The position numbers were made by a program, and so were the translations under genes. The notes under the pieces are model-generated. The model was not told the origin of the DNA and ran no database searches. It saw only the letters and a program-made list of their open reading frames with translations. From an uncultured Nostoc sp. (GTDB lineage Bacteria > Cyanobacteriota > Cyanobacteriia > Cyanobacteriales > Nostocaceae), in NCBI RefSeq assembly GCF_937863485.1, contig NZ_CALMFY010000043.1, positions 111,445 through 172,932 on the forward strand: DNA of 61,488 bases, written 5' to 3'. Of the stretch, positions 26,568-37,000 are shown piece by piece (position 1 is the first letter of the stretch; every line of letters begins with the position of its first letter).

Positions 26568-27830
26568 TCAACTGAAGGGTTTCCAGCCTGCTAGTAAATT
26601 CGGGTAAGCTACAGGTGTGGGGAAAAGTTTCTGTAAACCAATCTGGCGTTCTTGTGGCTTTTCTTTGCTCATGTTCCAGAGGCTTTCATAGAAAAAGAAA
26701 GAGACTCCGGCAAAGTTGCGATCGCGTACTTTCTGCACTTGTGTCTGAACCTGCTGCATCGGTACAGATTTGTTTTTTAATCCAGCCATAATGCCCACAC
26801 TCACTGGAATATGGCTCTTTGCCGTTTTCACTTCTGGATACTCTAATTCGCTCATAAAAACATTCAAGTCATCCCGATATATCTGCAAAACTAAGTCTTC
26901 AATAATTCCTAGCCGTTCCCACTTCTGCCAGTCTGCTAAAAAGAAATTGTAGGAAAAACGTTGAGGATTAGGAGCAACAGAAACCAGGCAATTTTTTTTA
27001 GTAGCTTTGATGGTTTTGAATACCCGTTTCATAAACTCGGTGATTTTGTTAGCTCTCCAGCGCACCCATTCTGAATCTTTAAAGTTTTTGGAGGGAGCTT
27101 GACCACGGTGTTCTTTTTTGTAAAGTGCCACTGTATAGGCATCGTACCCTAATTCTGATGGTAAGCCAAAATGGTCATCAAATTGAATACCATCAATATT
27201 GTAATTTCTAACAATTTCAACGATTAAATCTTGAATAAATTGTTGTACTTCTGGGCGAAAGGGATTTAGCCAAACGCGATTATGTATACCTTCTTTGATA
27301 ATCCGAGTCCCGTTGCTGCGACTGGTAAGCCATTGGGGACGATTTTTGGCTAACAGGGAATCCGCTGGTGCCATAAAGCCAAATTCAAACCAGGGAATCA
27401 CTGTTAAGCCTTTTTGATGTCCCACATCAACAATTTCTTTAAGGATATCTCGCCCTTGCAGTCCGGGTGTGGGATCGAGCGCTCGCCTAATAACTTTGGC
27501 TGCAACTTTGCTAGGATACAATGTATATCCCCAATTCCAAACCGCCGGATATATGGTGTTAAAATTGAGTTCGTCAAGGCGTTGCAAAGATCCCTTGAGG
27601 CGATGGCGCTCAAATAACACATCACTATCAATATTTGTTAACCAGACTCCCCTTAACTCAAATGCGGGCGTTCGGGGCAGATTAATTTGAGCGTTCAATG
27701 GGAACGATAGCATCACCGTAGCTACCATACTCAAGGTAACAATGACGGCAAATAACCCTAGCTTTTTGCTTTGGCGAATATTCCACCACGAATGAAACTC
27801 AACACACCACTTTACAAACCTTTTCATCAT
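26568..27830 (-). CDS. GHL10 / DUF187 glycoside-hydrolase-like exported protein
   Basis: A 420-residue protein with one N-terminal membrane or signal segment (LGLFAVIVTLSMVATVMLSF, about residues 24-43) followed by a TIM-barrel region typical of the GHL10 family. Landmarks are ELRGVWLTNIDSDVL, NTIYPAVWNWG, VIPWFEFGF, YNIDGIQFDDHFGLP and LVSVAPNP. The family is thought to act on cell-envelope glycans, periplasmic or anchored in the inner membrane. It looks complete. The plus-strand frames inside it are shadows. Confidence 0.85.
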   Translation of the reverse strand: MMKRFVKWCVEFHSWWNIRQSKKLGLFAVIVTLSMVATVMLSFPLNAQINLPRTPAFELRGVWLTNIDSDVLFERHRLKGSLQRLDELNFNTIYPAVWNWGYTLYPSKVAAKVIRRALDPTPGLQGRDILKEIVDVGHQKGLTVIPWFEFGFMAPADSLLAKNRPQWLTSRSNGTRIIKEGIHNRVWLNPFRPEVQQFIQDLIVEIVRNYNIDGIQFDDHFGLPSELGYDAYTVALYKKEHRGQAPSKNFKDSEWVRWRANKITEFMKRVFKTIKATKKNCLVSVAPNPQRFSYNFFLADWQKWERLGIIEDLVLQIYRDDLNVFMSELEYPEVKTAKSHIPVSVGIMAGLKNKSVPMQQVQTQVQKVRDRNFAGVSFFFYESLWNMSKEKPQERQIGLQKLFPTPVAYPNLLAGWKPFS

Positions 27831-27933
27831 TTGCTACAGACATGATCAAATTATCAACAATCAGCATGAATAGCGATCGTTTCGATTGTAAGCGCTAAAA
27901 CAATCGCTATTTAATCATGATCACTGAGGTTTA

Positions 27934-29064
27934 CTATTTGGCGCTGGCTGCAAGCTGATTCCAAGCTTTGATTATTGTCTGTAAACTCTTTGGCAGGTTA
28001 TTTAGAGAAATATCGTTGTACTGAACCGTACCCTGTTGGCTAGTGAGAGTGTAGGTGATATAATCAGCAGCACCACTAGGGGCTGGGTAACTCAGATTCC
28101 GGAACTTACTAAATTTAGAAAGTTCTAAAAATCTTTGAAATTGTTGCACCTGTTGCACAGAAACGCGGCGAACACTACGCTCAGAATCATTGGCATCACC
28201 AATCCGCACCCGAATCAATTGCCCATCTTTGAGTAAAACAGTCTCGTAAGTTCTACCAGCAAAACCACCACTGGAAATTTGCCGAAATACTACATATCGA
28301 GCTAATGGTGGTGGTAACTGGCTGACTGGAATTTGCACAGGGGTCAGTGAACTTGAGCTAGCCTTTTGATTCAGCCTGATTGCAGAACCTGTTTGATTGG
28401 TATGATAAACCAAGGTTTGTTCACCTTGACCAACAACCACCCGCCAACCTGATACCAAAGCTTGGGTACAGAATTCATCAGCATTAGGTAATTCTAAACA
28501 GCCATCTCTCCAAGTTTGCTGTTGAGCCTCAATGATGGTTAGCTGAGAAATTGGCTGTTGCAAACGTTTGGAGGCGGCTTGCAAAACAGCATTTTTTACA
28601 GATGCAGGTAATTTATCTGAAGAAGTGTTTGTCGAAGCTAAACGTAGCGATCGCCCGTTACTATTGGTATGATAAATCCAGTTTTGTTTGTCATTGGACA
28701 CCACAAGCCGCCAACCAGGAACTAACGCTTGGGTACAGAGTTCATCAGCTTGAGGCAGTTCCAAGCAACCATTACGCCAAGTCTGTTGATTATAATCAAT
28801 AATTTGCACTTGTCTGGTTGAAATTCCCTGTCTGCGGCCTAAATCTTGCAGTACCGCGTTAGCTACTGGACGTGGCAAGAGGTTTGGTTTAATATTGTCC
28901 TTGAGAACTTCATTGGTTGTTTCTAACGAAAACTTTGCAGTAGCGCCCGTAGCATCTTTGATAAGTGTTAAACTGCTAGCGACAGACAAAATTCCAGTCA
29001 AAATCAAAGCAGTGAAAATTCGCATTTTATTGGGGTTAAAGTAGTCTTTCAGCATGAATTTCAT
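27934..29064 (-). CDS. Exported protein with duplicated 80-residue domain
   Basis: A 376-residue protein. The signal segment is MRIFTALILTGILSVASSL if the internal ATG (residue 14) is used, and the first ATG at 29064 adds a basic tail. Two tandem copies of a domain follow: QQTWRNGCLELPQADELCTQ and QQTWRDGCLELPNADEFCTQ, each with two conserved cysteines and ending in a WxxVYHTN-like strand (IYHTNSNG, VYHTNQTG). A C-terminal 130-residue domain (SGGFAGRTYETVLLKDG) ends the protein. Cyanobacterial homologues are known to me only as hypothetical proteins. The periplasmic location is inferred. Confidence 0.7.
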   Translation of the reverse strand: MKFMLKDYFNPNKMRIFTALILTGILSVASSLTLIKDATGATAKFSLETTNEVLKDNIKPNLLPRPVANAVLQDLGRRQGISTRQVQIIDYNQQTWRNGCLELPQADELCTQALVPGWRLVVSNDKQNWIYHTNSNGRSLRLASTNTSSDKLPASVKNAVLQAASKRLQQPISQLTIIEAQQQTWRDGCLELPNADEFCTQALVSGWRVVVGQGEQTLVYHTNQTGSAIRLNQKASSSSLTPVQIPVSQLPPPLARYVVFRQISSGGFAGRTYETVLLKDGQLIRVRIGDANDSERSVRRVSVQQVQQFQRFLELSKFSKFRNLSYPAPSGAADYITYTLTSQQGTVQYNDISLNNLPKSLQTIIKAWNQLAASAK

Positions 29065-29528
29065 AGTAATATAGGGATGTTAGTCAAGAGTTATAGAACT
29101 CATAAATAGTATCCAAGCAAAAATATACAATAAAGTATATAATTTCTCTAACTTCACCAATTGAAATTAATTTAGTATCTCTCTTCTAAAACAGCTATAA
29201 AGACAGACGCTGCTGTAGTGATTGTTTGTTCCTTATACAAATTCTGGATAAAAATGCACTTAATTAAAACGCCCTATAGTCCTACGGCAATCAAGTAAGA
29301 ACTTAGAAGCTTAGGATTCATTAGATGAGAAGTTCGTTGGAGAAGACAATCCACAACGCTATCTTGGAAAATAACTTGCGAGGAAAGCTTGCAACGTTTT
29401 TCGCTTCAGCTTCACAAGCGAGGGTTCAATAAAAGTAATTTTAGAAAAGAATGCGACAGAAGCATAGCTTAAGTTTTGCTTGGCTCAAGCTAGCGGATAC
29501 AAGATTTTGAAGGCAATCTTAGGCAATA
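29065..29528. other. Intergenic region
   Basis: 464 bases, AT-rich, between two minus-strand genes. The end nearest 29064 should carry the promoter of the exported protein. The rest (about 29300-29520) has scattered stops in all frames and no recognisable gene. Confidence 0.4.
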
Positions 29529-30032
29529 TTAGGCCCTGATGACTTGTTGTTCAGATTCAACTAACTGATTGTGAGGTACATCAAATCTAATAGTACTGGC
29601 TGCCCAGTCTTTGAAATCTGGTGCTAGCCACACTAGCTTGCAAAGAATTTCGTCATTGACCCACAACACCAACGGGAACCGAAACTGTTTCCGAAACTCA
29701 TCTCGCATAATGTTGGTACTGATGATTAGTTGGTTAATTTCCACTACAGACTCTAAACCCCGTACCATCAAAGCTTCGGGTTGAGTAGCACCAGTTGTAG
29801 TTGTAATAGCTGCATATAATGTGTCAGCCGCAGGTGAAAGCAGGATTTCCTGGATGTCTGCTGATGAAAATTCTATTAACACATTCAGCACTTGCTGCTG
29901 CCTTTCGACACTGTTACAACAAGCTAATATCAGTGAGAACTCCCCACCAGAAACCATGATCGCCCTTGCCAGCCTATTAGTGGCTGCTGTGCTGCTAACT
30001 GTGCTGTTTTCCGAATTACTTAAGCTGATCAT
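29529..30032 (-). CDS. N-terminal-domain-only protein related to large cyanobacterial NTPase/TPR proteins
   Basis: A 167-residue soluble protein, MISLSNSENSTVSSTAATNR onward. The region RAIMVSGGEFSLILACCNSV, PEALMVRGLESVVEINQLI, MRDEFRKQFRFPLVLWVND and LAPDFKDWAASTIRFDVP resembles the N-terminal domain that precedes TPR repeats in long Nostoc proteins. Here the protein stops shortly after that domain, so it may be a truncated copy. I recall this likeness without a database check, and the function is unknown. Confidence 0.55.
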   Translation of the reverse strand: MISLSNSENSTVSSTAATNRLARAIMVSGGEFSLILACCNSVERQQQVLNVLIEFSSADIQEILLSPAADTLYAAITTTTGATQPEALMVRGLESVVEINQLIISTNIMRDEFRKQFRFPLVLWVNDEILCKLVWLAPDFKDWAASTIRFDVPHNQLVESEQQVIRA

Positions 30033-30779
30033 TAAAAAATCCTGCTTTTAATTTTAAAAATATCTGAGCTACATTCAGTTATTCTACTCTATTAATTTTT
30101 ACTAAAAAGTGTTAAGTCCGTAATTTGGATGAAGTTTTTGTTTAATACCAAGCATAATACTACGCATTGTCTAACGAAGGAGTATAACATGTATTATCCC
30201 ACACTTACAACTAAGGGCTAATGTAAAGGTTGTATCAAAATTATATAAGCAAAAGATAATGCAACCAAAAGGAAGCAAATGGAGAATTAGCAATTTAATT
30301 ATCACTGTATTTTCATCGATTTTGGCATCTCCCATTGGTTAAGTAATTTTGATATTTGCGTAAAAAAACGACTCAGTATAAGTTTAACAACAAACATTGC
30401 GAAGTGGGAGACAACTTAACTGGCTACTGGTTTACTGTAGTCTACGGTAAGCCGCTTACAAATAATTTTCCCTTACCAAACCATTTCAGGGCGGGTTTAG
30501 AGTGGGGAGTAAGTAGGTGGACGTTAAAAAATATAACTAGATTAAGAAATGTAAATTGCTTAAAAGCTTATATTCAATGCCTTTCTGGTGCTTTACATAA
30601 GTTTACGTAGTTTGGTTTAATTGTGCCTACCTACTTAGGTGAACGAAATTGTTTGTGTCTCGACACCCAGCCCTTTCTACAGCGTTAGTCTTTGGTACAA
30701 AAACTTTCCTCAAATTACAATAACTGCCACATCGCAAATAAATCCATTCATCCATGCATTCAGCAACGCCAGAATTTTT
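30033..30779. other. Long gap without a convincing gene
   Basis: About 750 AT-rich bases. A ten-codon frame at 30189 (MYYPTLTTKG) has a strong AAGGAG 6 bases upstream and could be a leader peptide or chance. Longer frames at 30356-30610 and 30639-30836 lack ribosome sites, have unlikely composition and match nothing I know. No RNA gene is seen. Confidence 0.4.
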
Positions 30780-31730
30780 TCACCTGGGAACTGGTACTTG
30801 ATTAATTACCGACGCAATTACCGCATCCATTTGTAAACCATCTAGCATCGCTTCTGCTTTCAAAATGAGGCGATGACGTAGCAGGGGTGATGCAACTGCT
30901 TTGACATCATCTGGCGTTACAAAATCCCTTCCAGCTAACCACGCTAGGGCTTGAGATGTCTGCAACCAAGCACCAGCGGCGCGAGGCGATGCGCCCAAAG
31001 TTAAATCGGGATATTGACGCGATGTTCTGACTAACGCCAACAAATAATCAACGATCGCTTCTGATACTTTAACTTCTTTGACTGCTTGTCGTGCTTGCAA
31101 AATCTCGGCTACTGTTGCTATTGGTTTCAAACGGCTAATATCCAAACGCCGTGCTGCAAAACCCGCCTGACGATTGAGTAACATTTGCTTTTCGGCAGCT
31201 TGATCGGGGTAATCCACCACCAGCTTAAATAAAAATCTGTCCAACTGCGCCTCTGGTAAGGGATAAGTCCCCTCAAATTCCAGGGGATTTTGGGTTGCAA
31301 TCACCCAAAATAAATCCGGTAAGGGCAAACTTTCACCATCCAGCGTTACCTGCATCTCTTCCATCGCTTCCAGTAGCGCCGCTTGTGTCTTGGGAGGAGT
31401 ACGGTTGATTTCGTCTGCTAGCAGCACTTCGGTAAATATTGGCCCTTTTTTCAAAGTGAAATTGCGGCTATTCAAGTCAAAAATATTTGTACCAGTAATA
31501 TCTGAAGGTAAAACATCTGGTGTTAGTTGAATCCGGCGAAACTCCCCTTGGATTAACTGCGCCAACACTTTTACTAGGAGGGTTTTACCAGTTCCCGGTA
31601 CTCCTTCCAAAATTACGTGTCCACCCGCTAGCAATGCTACTAAAAGTTGTTGTATTAGGCTAGATTGTCCGACAATCACTTGATTAAGACCTTGACCAAG
31701 GCGAATTAAGATAGGATGAGTTTCGCTCAT
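30780..31730 (-). CDS. MoxR-family AAA+ ATPase
   Basis: A 316-residue AAA+ ATPase. Walker A is EGVPGTGKTLLVK, Walker B is LLADEINRTPPKTQ, sensor 1 region is FWVIATQNPLEFEGTYPLPE, and the lid follows (LGASPRAAGAWLQTSQALAW). MoxR proteins act as chaperone-like ATPases for metal or cofactor insertion and membrane complexes. It follows the DUF4350 gene on the same strand with a 111-base gap, the usual partner in this gene neighbourhood. The DUF58 and DUF4129 genes often found with it are not seen here. The ATG at 31730 gives MSETHPILIRLGQGL. Confidence 0.9.
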   Translation of the reverse strand: MSETHPILIRLGQGLNQVIVGQSSLIQQLLVALLAGGHVILEGVPGTGKTLLVKVLAQLIQGEFRRIQLTPDVLPSDITGTNIFDLNSRNFTLKKGPIFTEVLLADEINRTPPKTQAALLEAMEEMQVTLDGESLPLPDLFWVIATQNPLEFEGTYPLPEAQLDRFLFKLVVDYPDQAAEKQMLLNRQAGFAARRLDISRLKPIATVAEILQARQAVKEVKVSEAIVDYLLALVRTSRQYPDLTLGASPRAAGAWLQTSQALAWLAGRDFVTPDDVKAVASPLLRHRLILKAEAMLDGLQMDAVIASVINQVPVPR

Positions 31731-31841
31731 ATTTTTTATTGATAAATAACCAATGCAGAAATATTATGCATAATTCCAAAAAATTAATTACGAATAACGT
31801 TAGCGAATCCGCGTCCCTTGCGCGTCTCGTAGAGAGCGTCA

Positions 31842-32936
31842 TTACGAATTATGAATTCCCCGCAGGCTTCGCCATTTCCCCAACCAGCTTAACAGTTCTC
31901 GTTCAGTGATGGGTTGTTTGCGAGATTGTAGCTTTAAGACTGCATCTAGTTCTGCTGCACTTGCGCCTGTTTTTTCTATCCAGAAATTGATCAAGGCTTG
32001 ACGTTCTAAAAGTACTTGTCCTAATCCCAAGGCTTTTTGGAGTTGTAATTGTTCTTGTTTACCTACCATCTCTACAACAAAGTCGGTGGTATCAGCTTTC
32101 TGCAAGACTCCTGCTAAAGCTTGGATGTATGCCTCACTGTTATCTGCAACTGGTGTATCTAAAGCTACTGGCTTGCCAAAGCGGCGATTCTGTGCCCAAA
32201 TTAGCACTAATAGCAGGATACCTACTTGCACCAATATTGGAAATAAAGGAGTTTTAGCAAAAAAGCTAGATAAATCTCCTTCGCTTTCTTTCTTCCTGAC
32301 ATCGGCATCTTTATAGCCGTGGATATATTCATCGACAAATATTGTGTTACCTTTTTCAGTAACCAAACTGGCTAGATACTTAAAATTACTTAAATAATCT
32401 TGGTAGGCGTTGGCGGCTAAATAAGGAGTGGTAGAAAAAATCACCTTTCCCTTTTTGTAATTTTCTTGCCAGACAACAGCACCAAAGCGATCGCCTAAAT
32501 CAACTTGCTTGGAGTTAGGTTTCTGATATCGTCTACGCGTATCTATTTTGATATTACCTTGGGGAGATTTTTGCATAGTGCTAAACTTCGCTTCTGTAAC
32601 CCGCGCCCCCGCACCCAAAATTACCAAAGTATTTCCTTTTTCTACCCATTCACGCTCTTGACTATCCAGTGTCGTCTCCCTTGGATAGCCGCCTACCTGT
32701 AGAACAGTAACTGGGCTGTTGTCTGGCTGAATGTCACTAAAAGGCTTTTGCCAGCGCTTCATAGAAATTCCCTGCTGTTGCATAAAAGCATACCAAGCAC
32801 CATAGCCATCAGAGGCGCGGTTATAAGTAGAGCCAGTGTTAATTTTAGTATTATTGGGAGCCGCGATCAAACTAAGTAAAACGATCGCAGCTACTGCGAT
32901 CGCTCCTATCCAAGCAAGGCGATTTGAACGTTTCAT
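31842..32936 (-). CDS. DUF4350 domain membrane protein
   Basis: A 364-residue protein with a first membrane segment (LAWIGAIAVAAIVLLSLIAA) and a second near residues 235-252 (LFPILVQVGILLLVLIWAQ). Between them is the DUF4350 domain (GYGAWYAFMQQQGISMKRWQ, LVILGAGARVTEA), a periplasmic GATase-like fold of unknown role. A cytosolic tail follows. It is co-directional with moxR. The last residues (RGIHNS) and stop are encoded by a dispersed repeat (ccccgcaggcttcgcc and gtctcgtagagagcg words at 31821-31874), so the natural C-terminus may have been replaced. Confidence 0.85.
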   Translation of the reverse strand: MKRSNRLAWIGAIAVAAIVLLSLIAAPNNTKINTGSTYNRASDGYGAWYAFMQQQGISMKRWQKPFSDIQPDNSPVTVLQVGGYPRETTLDSQEREWVEKGNTLVILGAGARVTEAKFSTMQKSPQGNIKIDTRRRYQKPNSKQVDLGDRFGAVVWQENYKKGKVIFSTTPYLAANAYQDYLSNFKYLASLVTEKGNTIFVDEYIHGYKDADVRKKESEGDLSSFFAKTPLFPILVQVGILLLVLIWAQNRRFGKPVALDTPVADNSEAYIQALAGVLQKADTTDFVVEMVGKQEQLQLQKALGLGQVLLERQALINFWIEKTGASAAELDAVLKLQSRKQPITERELLSWLGKWRSLRGIHNS

Positions 32937-33029
32937 TTTCGACTTTTACTATAATCACTTCGTTTCAGTATCATTAGTTGTTAATACTTACTTATTTTTC
33001 AGGTAAAGTCAAAAATATCATTAATTTTC

Positions 33030-33126
33030 TTACAGCAGTTTTCATTTAATTGAACCATATATGTTGTAGGGGCACAGCAATGCTGTGCCCCTACCGCGTG
33101 GTCTATTTATCTAAAAATTGCTGTAA
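33030..33126. repeat. MITE-like element, family with TTACAGC ends (copy 2)
   Basis: TTACAGCAGTTTTCA at 33030-33044 and AAAATTGCTGTAA at the right end are inverted. The core GGGGCACAGCAATGCTGTGCCCC (near 33068-33090) is a perfect palindrome except its centre base. This is the best preserved hairpin of the three copies. Confidence 0.85.
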
Positions 33127-33669
33127 ACCCTATTATTAAAAGCACTTTAGTGCTTACTACAAACCTTCAAAACTAGCTTGACAAAATACTACTACACTTG
33201 CAATACTACTCGGTTAAGAAGATTTGTAAGTTGGGTTGTAGCTTGCTTCCACGTTCGCGGAGCGTCTCGTAGAGAAGTGGTACGGAGTGAAACCCAACAA
33301 AGCCTTGAAAATGTTGGGTTTCGTTCCTCAACCCAACATACATTGGAGTTATTTTTTAGGCAAAACCTACGCAGTATTGATTACACTTGGGGAAAAATCC
33401 GCTCAGAAAATGGCGTTGCAACAGCAGTGCAAATTATTGAAAAAACGATGAATAATATTAAGTCCTCTTAAATATTTATAATTTACATTCCTTCGATAGA
33501 AGGAGTTTCTCTCAATTTTACTACTTTGGAGTCAACTAGCTCATCCAAATGGATGAAGAATAAATCTACCTATTAGTCGATCCAAGTGCAGGAGGTTTCG
33601 GCTTATAAATAAAAAAACAATATTCCTAGCGAATACTAATTCTACCAAGCTCTAGTTGAGGATAACTCT
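33127..33669. repeat. Repeat-rich gap with REP-like and GTTGGGTT sequences
   Basis: The segment at 33230-33360 has gttgggttgtagcttgcttcc, a cgcggagcgtctcgtagagaag word, and inverted words around gaaacccaacaaag and atgttgggtttcg. These recur at 1895-1930 and elsewhere. A 97-codon plus frame (33178-33471) runs through these repeats and is not credible as a gene. Confidence 0.6.
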
Positions 33670-33882
33670 ATGAAAGCTACTAACTTAATAAATTTTGCAA
33701 ATATTGTATTTGGAATTGCTAGCACTAAAAAAGTCGATAATAACTACACTGCTGCACGAAAAAACACACCAAATGTCTCTGAGCTAATCCATAGTCATTC
33801 CACAGATATTAGTTACCCCAACTACTTTGATACTGCTAGTCTTGCTTATCACATTATGGGATTTGGCAAATTTCAGCGATAA
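33670..33882 (+). CDS. Small hypothetical protein (70 residues)
   Basis: The frame runs from ATG 33670 (MKATNLINFANIVFGIASTK), with GAGG about 11 bases upstream (33656-33659), to a stop at 33882. There is no signal peptide or known motif. The composition is plausible for a protein (KKVDNNYTAARKNTPNVSEL), unlike the repeat-derived frames nearby. It is offered as a possible small gene only. Confidence 0.35.
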   Translation: MKATNLINFANIVFGIASTKKVDNNYTAARKNTPNVSELIHSHSTDISYPNYFDTASLAYHIMGFGKFQR

Positions 33883-34024
33883 AATTAAAGTTATCTATAT
33901 TAAAAGTGAGAATGTAGGTTAGTCAACGCCAAATAAAGCGCGATCGCGGGACTTGACAAAGCGTCTAATGTTGATTATGAGTCCCGTTAATATTTTATAA
34001 TATCAACTCTTATTTGGAAGTCCT

Positions 34025-34056
34025 AAAAAACCCCACCCCGTCTAAGGGGTGGGGTT
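34025..34056 (-). terminator. Intrinsic terminator of the SNF2 helicase gene
   Basis: AACCCCACCCC (34029-34039) and GGGGTGGGGTT (34046-34056) form an 11-bp perfect stem with a 6-base loop. On the minus strand it is followed by a run of T (the A-run 34025-34030). It lies 42 bases past the helicase stop. It could also act on plus-strand transcripts. Confidence 0.85.
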
Positions 34057-34097
34057 AGTACAGTTACTAAGGCTATTTAACCGTAGATAATATAATA

Positions 34098-37000
34098 TCA
34101 CTCAAATTGCACAAGCGATCGCCCCGATACAATAATAAAACCGACAGAATCAAGTCTAATCTGGGGCTGACGAATTCCCTCTAAAATGGCTGCATTTAAA
34201 GCAGTTTCTATCTTCAATTCTTCAGCTAATGCATTATCCCAACTTTGCTGGTTCAGGCGTAGGCGTAATTGTTCTACTCTATTGCCTAATTTCTTTTCGG
34301 CAACATTAGCACAACTTTGGCACAAGTCAATAAAATCTGGACGATTGGAGAGTAATTCCGAAGAAGTGTTCCGCACTTGATAGCAAAAATTTTGCCATTT
34401 ACTAGGGTCAACAAAATCGTCAATAATTCCTAAGCGCTCTTTTGCCAAATTGTAATCTCGTCCTTGATTATTGTTTTTATCTTTATATGCACGTTGCAGG
34501 ATACCTAAGATTGCTTTATCTTCAACAACGCGTATTGGCTCCTTACGACCATCAACATAGATAGTTTCTATAATTGGCGGAAATAAAGCATCGACACGTC
34601 GCTGCAAGTTTTTGAATTGAGAATTATCTAGTTTGTAATCGATTAAAACTTGTTTGGCAATTTTTAAATTTGCCTCGACTACATAATTGCATTGAAAACC
34701 AAACCACTCCTTCCCTTCTTTAGCATCCCAAGATGCATCAGTGCGCCACATTGCAAAGGCTTCACCTCGGTCATCCCAGTTTATATAGTTTAAGAGTGCT
34801 TCGACAAATCCTTCCCCAATCCGAAAGAGTTTAATACCAGAATTCTGATTTGCTACCCTGCGATTATAAGTACCAAATTGGTCTAGATAACTATCAGCAA
34901 AACGGTTTTTTAACTCATTTATGGGAACCAATGTCCGCGTTGTCGGTTGATAACGTCGAATCTCTGATGAATCTGGGTTATTGAGTGCCCTGAATCCCAA
35001 TGCATCACAAATCCAGCCTTCAACTGCTCGTTTAATTTCTAGATGGCAAGCATCGTAATTATCTAAATCTTGAAAATACTGGGTGGCAATTTCATCGTTA
35101 GCGTCAATTTCATTTAGAGCATTCTGTTCACTAATTTTTGCTATTTCAGCTTCAATTTGCTCTTGAATTGGCGAAATCATCTCTAACAATCCAGCCGCAC
35201 TTGATTGAAACAAAGTTGTTTCTAATTCTGCAAGTTTCTCATCCACATAAAACTGTAAGCTGGCAATTGATTGTTGGAAAATACCAAACCCATCTTTCAA
35301 TACTTGATACCAAGCATTGTGAGGGCTATCTGGCAAATAGGGGCCAATCAAGGCACAAGATTGGACTCCAATTTTGCTGCCAATCCGGTCAAGTCTGCCA
35401 ATTCTTTGCTCTAATTGATTAGGCGACCAAGGAAGGTCAAAATGAATTAACCAATCGGCAAACTGGAGATTACGTCCTTCTTCTCCAGAGCGATCGCATA
35501 CTAAAATAAAGCAGTTTAGGTTATTCTTGAACTTACTTAAGTCTTCCTCAACTTTGTCTGGTGATTCTCCAAATTGATGTTTAGCTACTGTCTCTGCACC
35601 AAAGGTATCAGACAAATATCGGACAATTTCGCCACAAGTTTGCACAAAACTGGTAAAGACAATAAATTTGGGCAGAATATCGCCAGTAATTGGTCTTTTG
35701 ATTCTCTGCTGTATCCTCGTGACGAATTCTTTTTGATTTTTCCGAACATTTGCGGGAATTTTGAAGTACGTACCTAGCTGATTCAGCAGCACTGTTTTCA
35801 AATTTTCCGTCCGTTCTCCGTCCTCTTGAGGTTGACGAATAATTTTTAGTAAGGATTGCAGAATCTCTTCTTCCCCTGAGAATTTGGGGGTTATAGTTAA
35901 TAGGCGAATATCATCTTCTTTAAACTCCTGGATGAGTTTAGAATCAGGTTTACCAGTTAAACGCGCGGTAATTACCTGCTCTAAAATGCCTAACCAAGTA
36001 CCAGAAGCTAGAAATAACAACAGAAAAATTCGCTGATATTGCTTTTCACCAGGAGCAACATTACGCCATTGATTGAGCAGTTCGTGGATATCAGGCGATC
36101 GCTCGTCTAAATCATACTCTTCTTTCGGCGTAAAATTGCGGTCAAATATGACATCTTCCACCGCAGCGCGACGGTTGCGAAGCATTCGGCGGTGTAGTCG
36201 ATAGGTATCGCTGACGTGAGTGCGAATCGCTTGGACTATTTGCTCTTGCTCAGGAGAATTTGCTTGTAAATTTTCTAAATCATCCGCCAGCTTCAATAAA
36301 TACTTGTCCTCAGCAAAGAGGTTTCGCAGTTGCTGCAAGTTGCTTTTGAGAACAACAGGCTCTGCACCTTCATTAAAAGAAAGCAGAAGTTTACCAATTT
36401 GCTGACGACTTTCAACTTTGGCACGAAAACCTGCTAAATCACCAAGTTTATAGGTTGTTGGGTCAAGCAAGTGCAACATGGCCAGAAAATCCTGCTCATG
36501 ATTGAGAACAGGAGTGGCAGATAATAAAAGTAAGCGATCGCTTTTATGAGCAAGTTCTTTGCAAGTCTCAAAACGCTGGCGCACTGTTGCATCCTTAGAG
36601 GTTGCCATTGCTGCGATATGATGGGCTTCATCTAAAATTAAGCAGCCTATCCTCGCTTTCAGGTTGATTTTATGGATATCTTCAACCGCTAGCACCGCTA
36701 CCCGTTTGCCAAAATGGGAGATGTAAAACTTGTTTTCTAACTCCAACCGCCATTGTTTGAGCAAATATTGCGGAACTAATACCACCGCACCTTTTTTCGG
36801 CTCATCGAGGAGGAATTGACGCAGAATTGCACCCGCTTCGATGGTTTTTCCGAGTCCCACCTCGTCTGCTAACAAGTAGCGTTGAATTGGGTCTTCCAGT
36901 ACCCGCCTGACTACTTCAACTTGGTGAGGATAAAGATTAATATTTGCCGAAATCAGTCCCGTCATCCCGCGACTGACAGCGCGTTGCTGAATCAAGGATT

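Noticed and set aside
30189..30221. Ten-codon leader peptide
   Set aside because: Good ribosome site but no downstream gene, attenuator or conserved sequence to support it.
30356..30836. Two plus-strand small genes
   Set aside because: No ribosome sites, unlikely composition and overlap with the moxR end.
33178..33471. 97-codon gene
   Set aside because: Encoded by REP-like and GTTGGGTT repeats.
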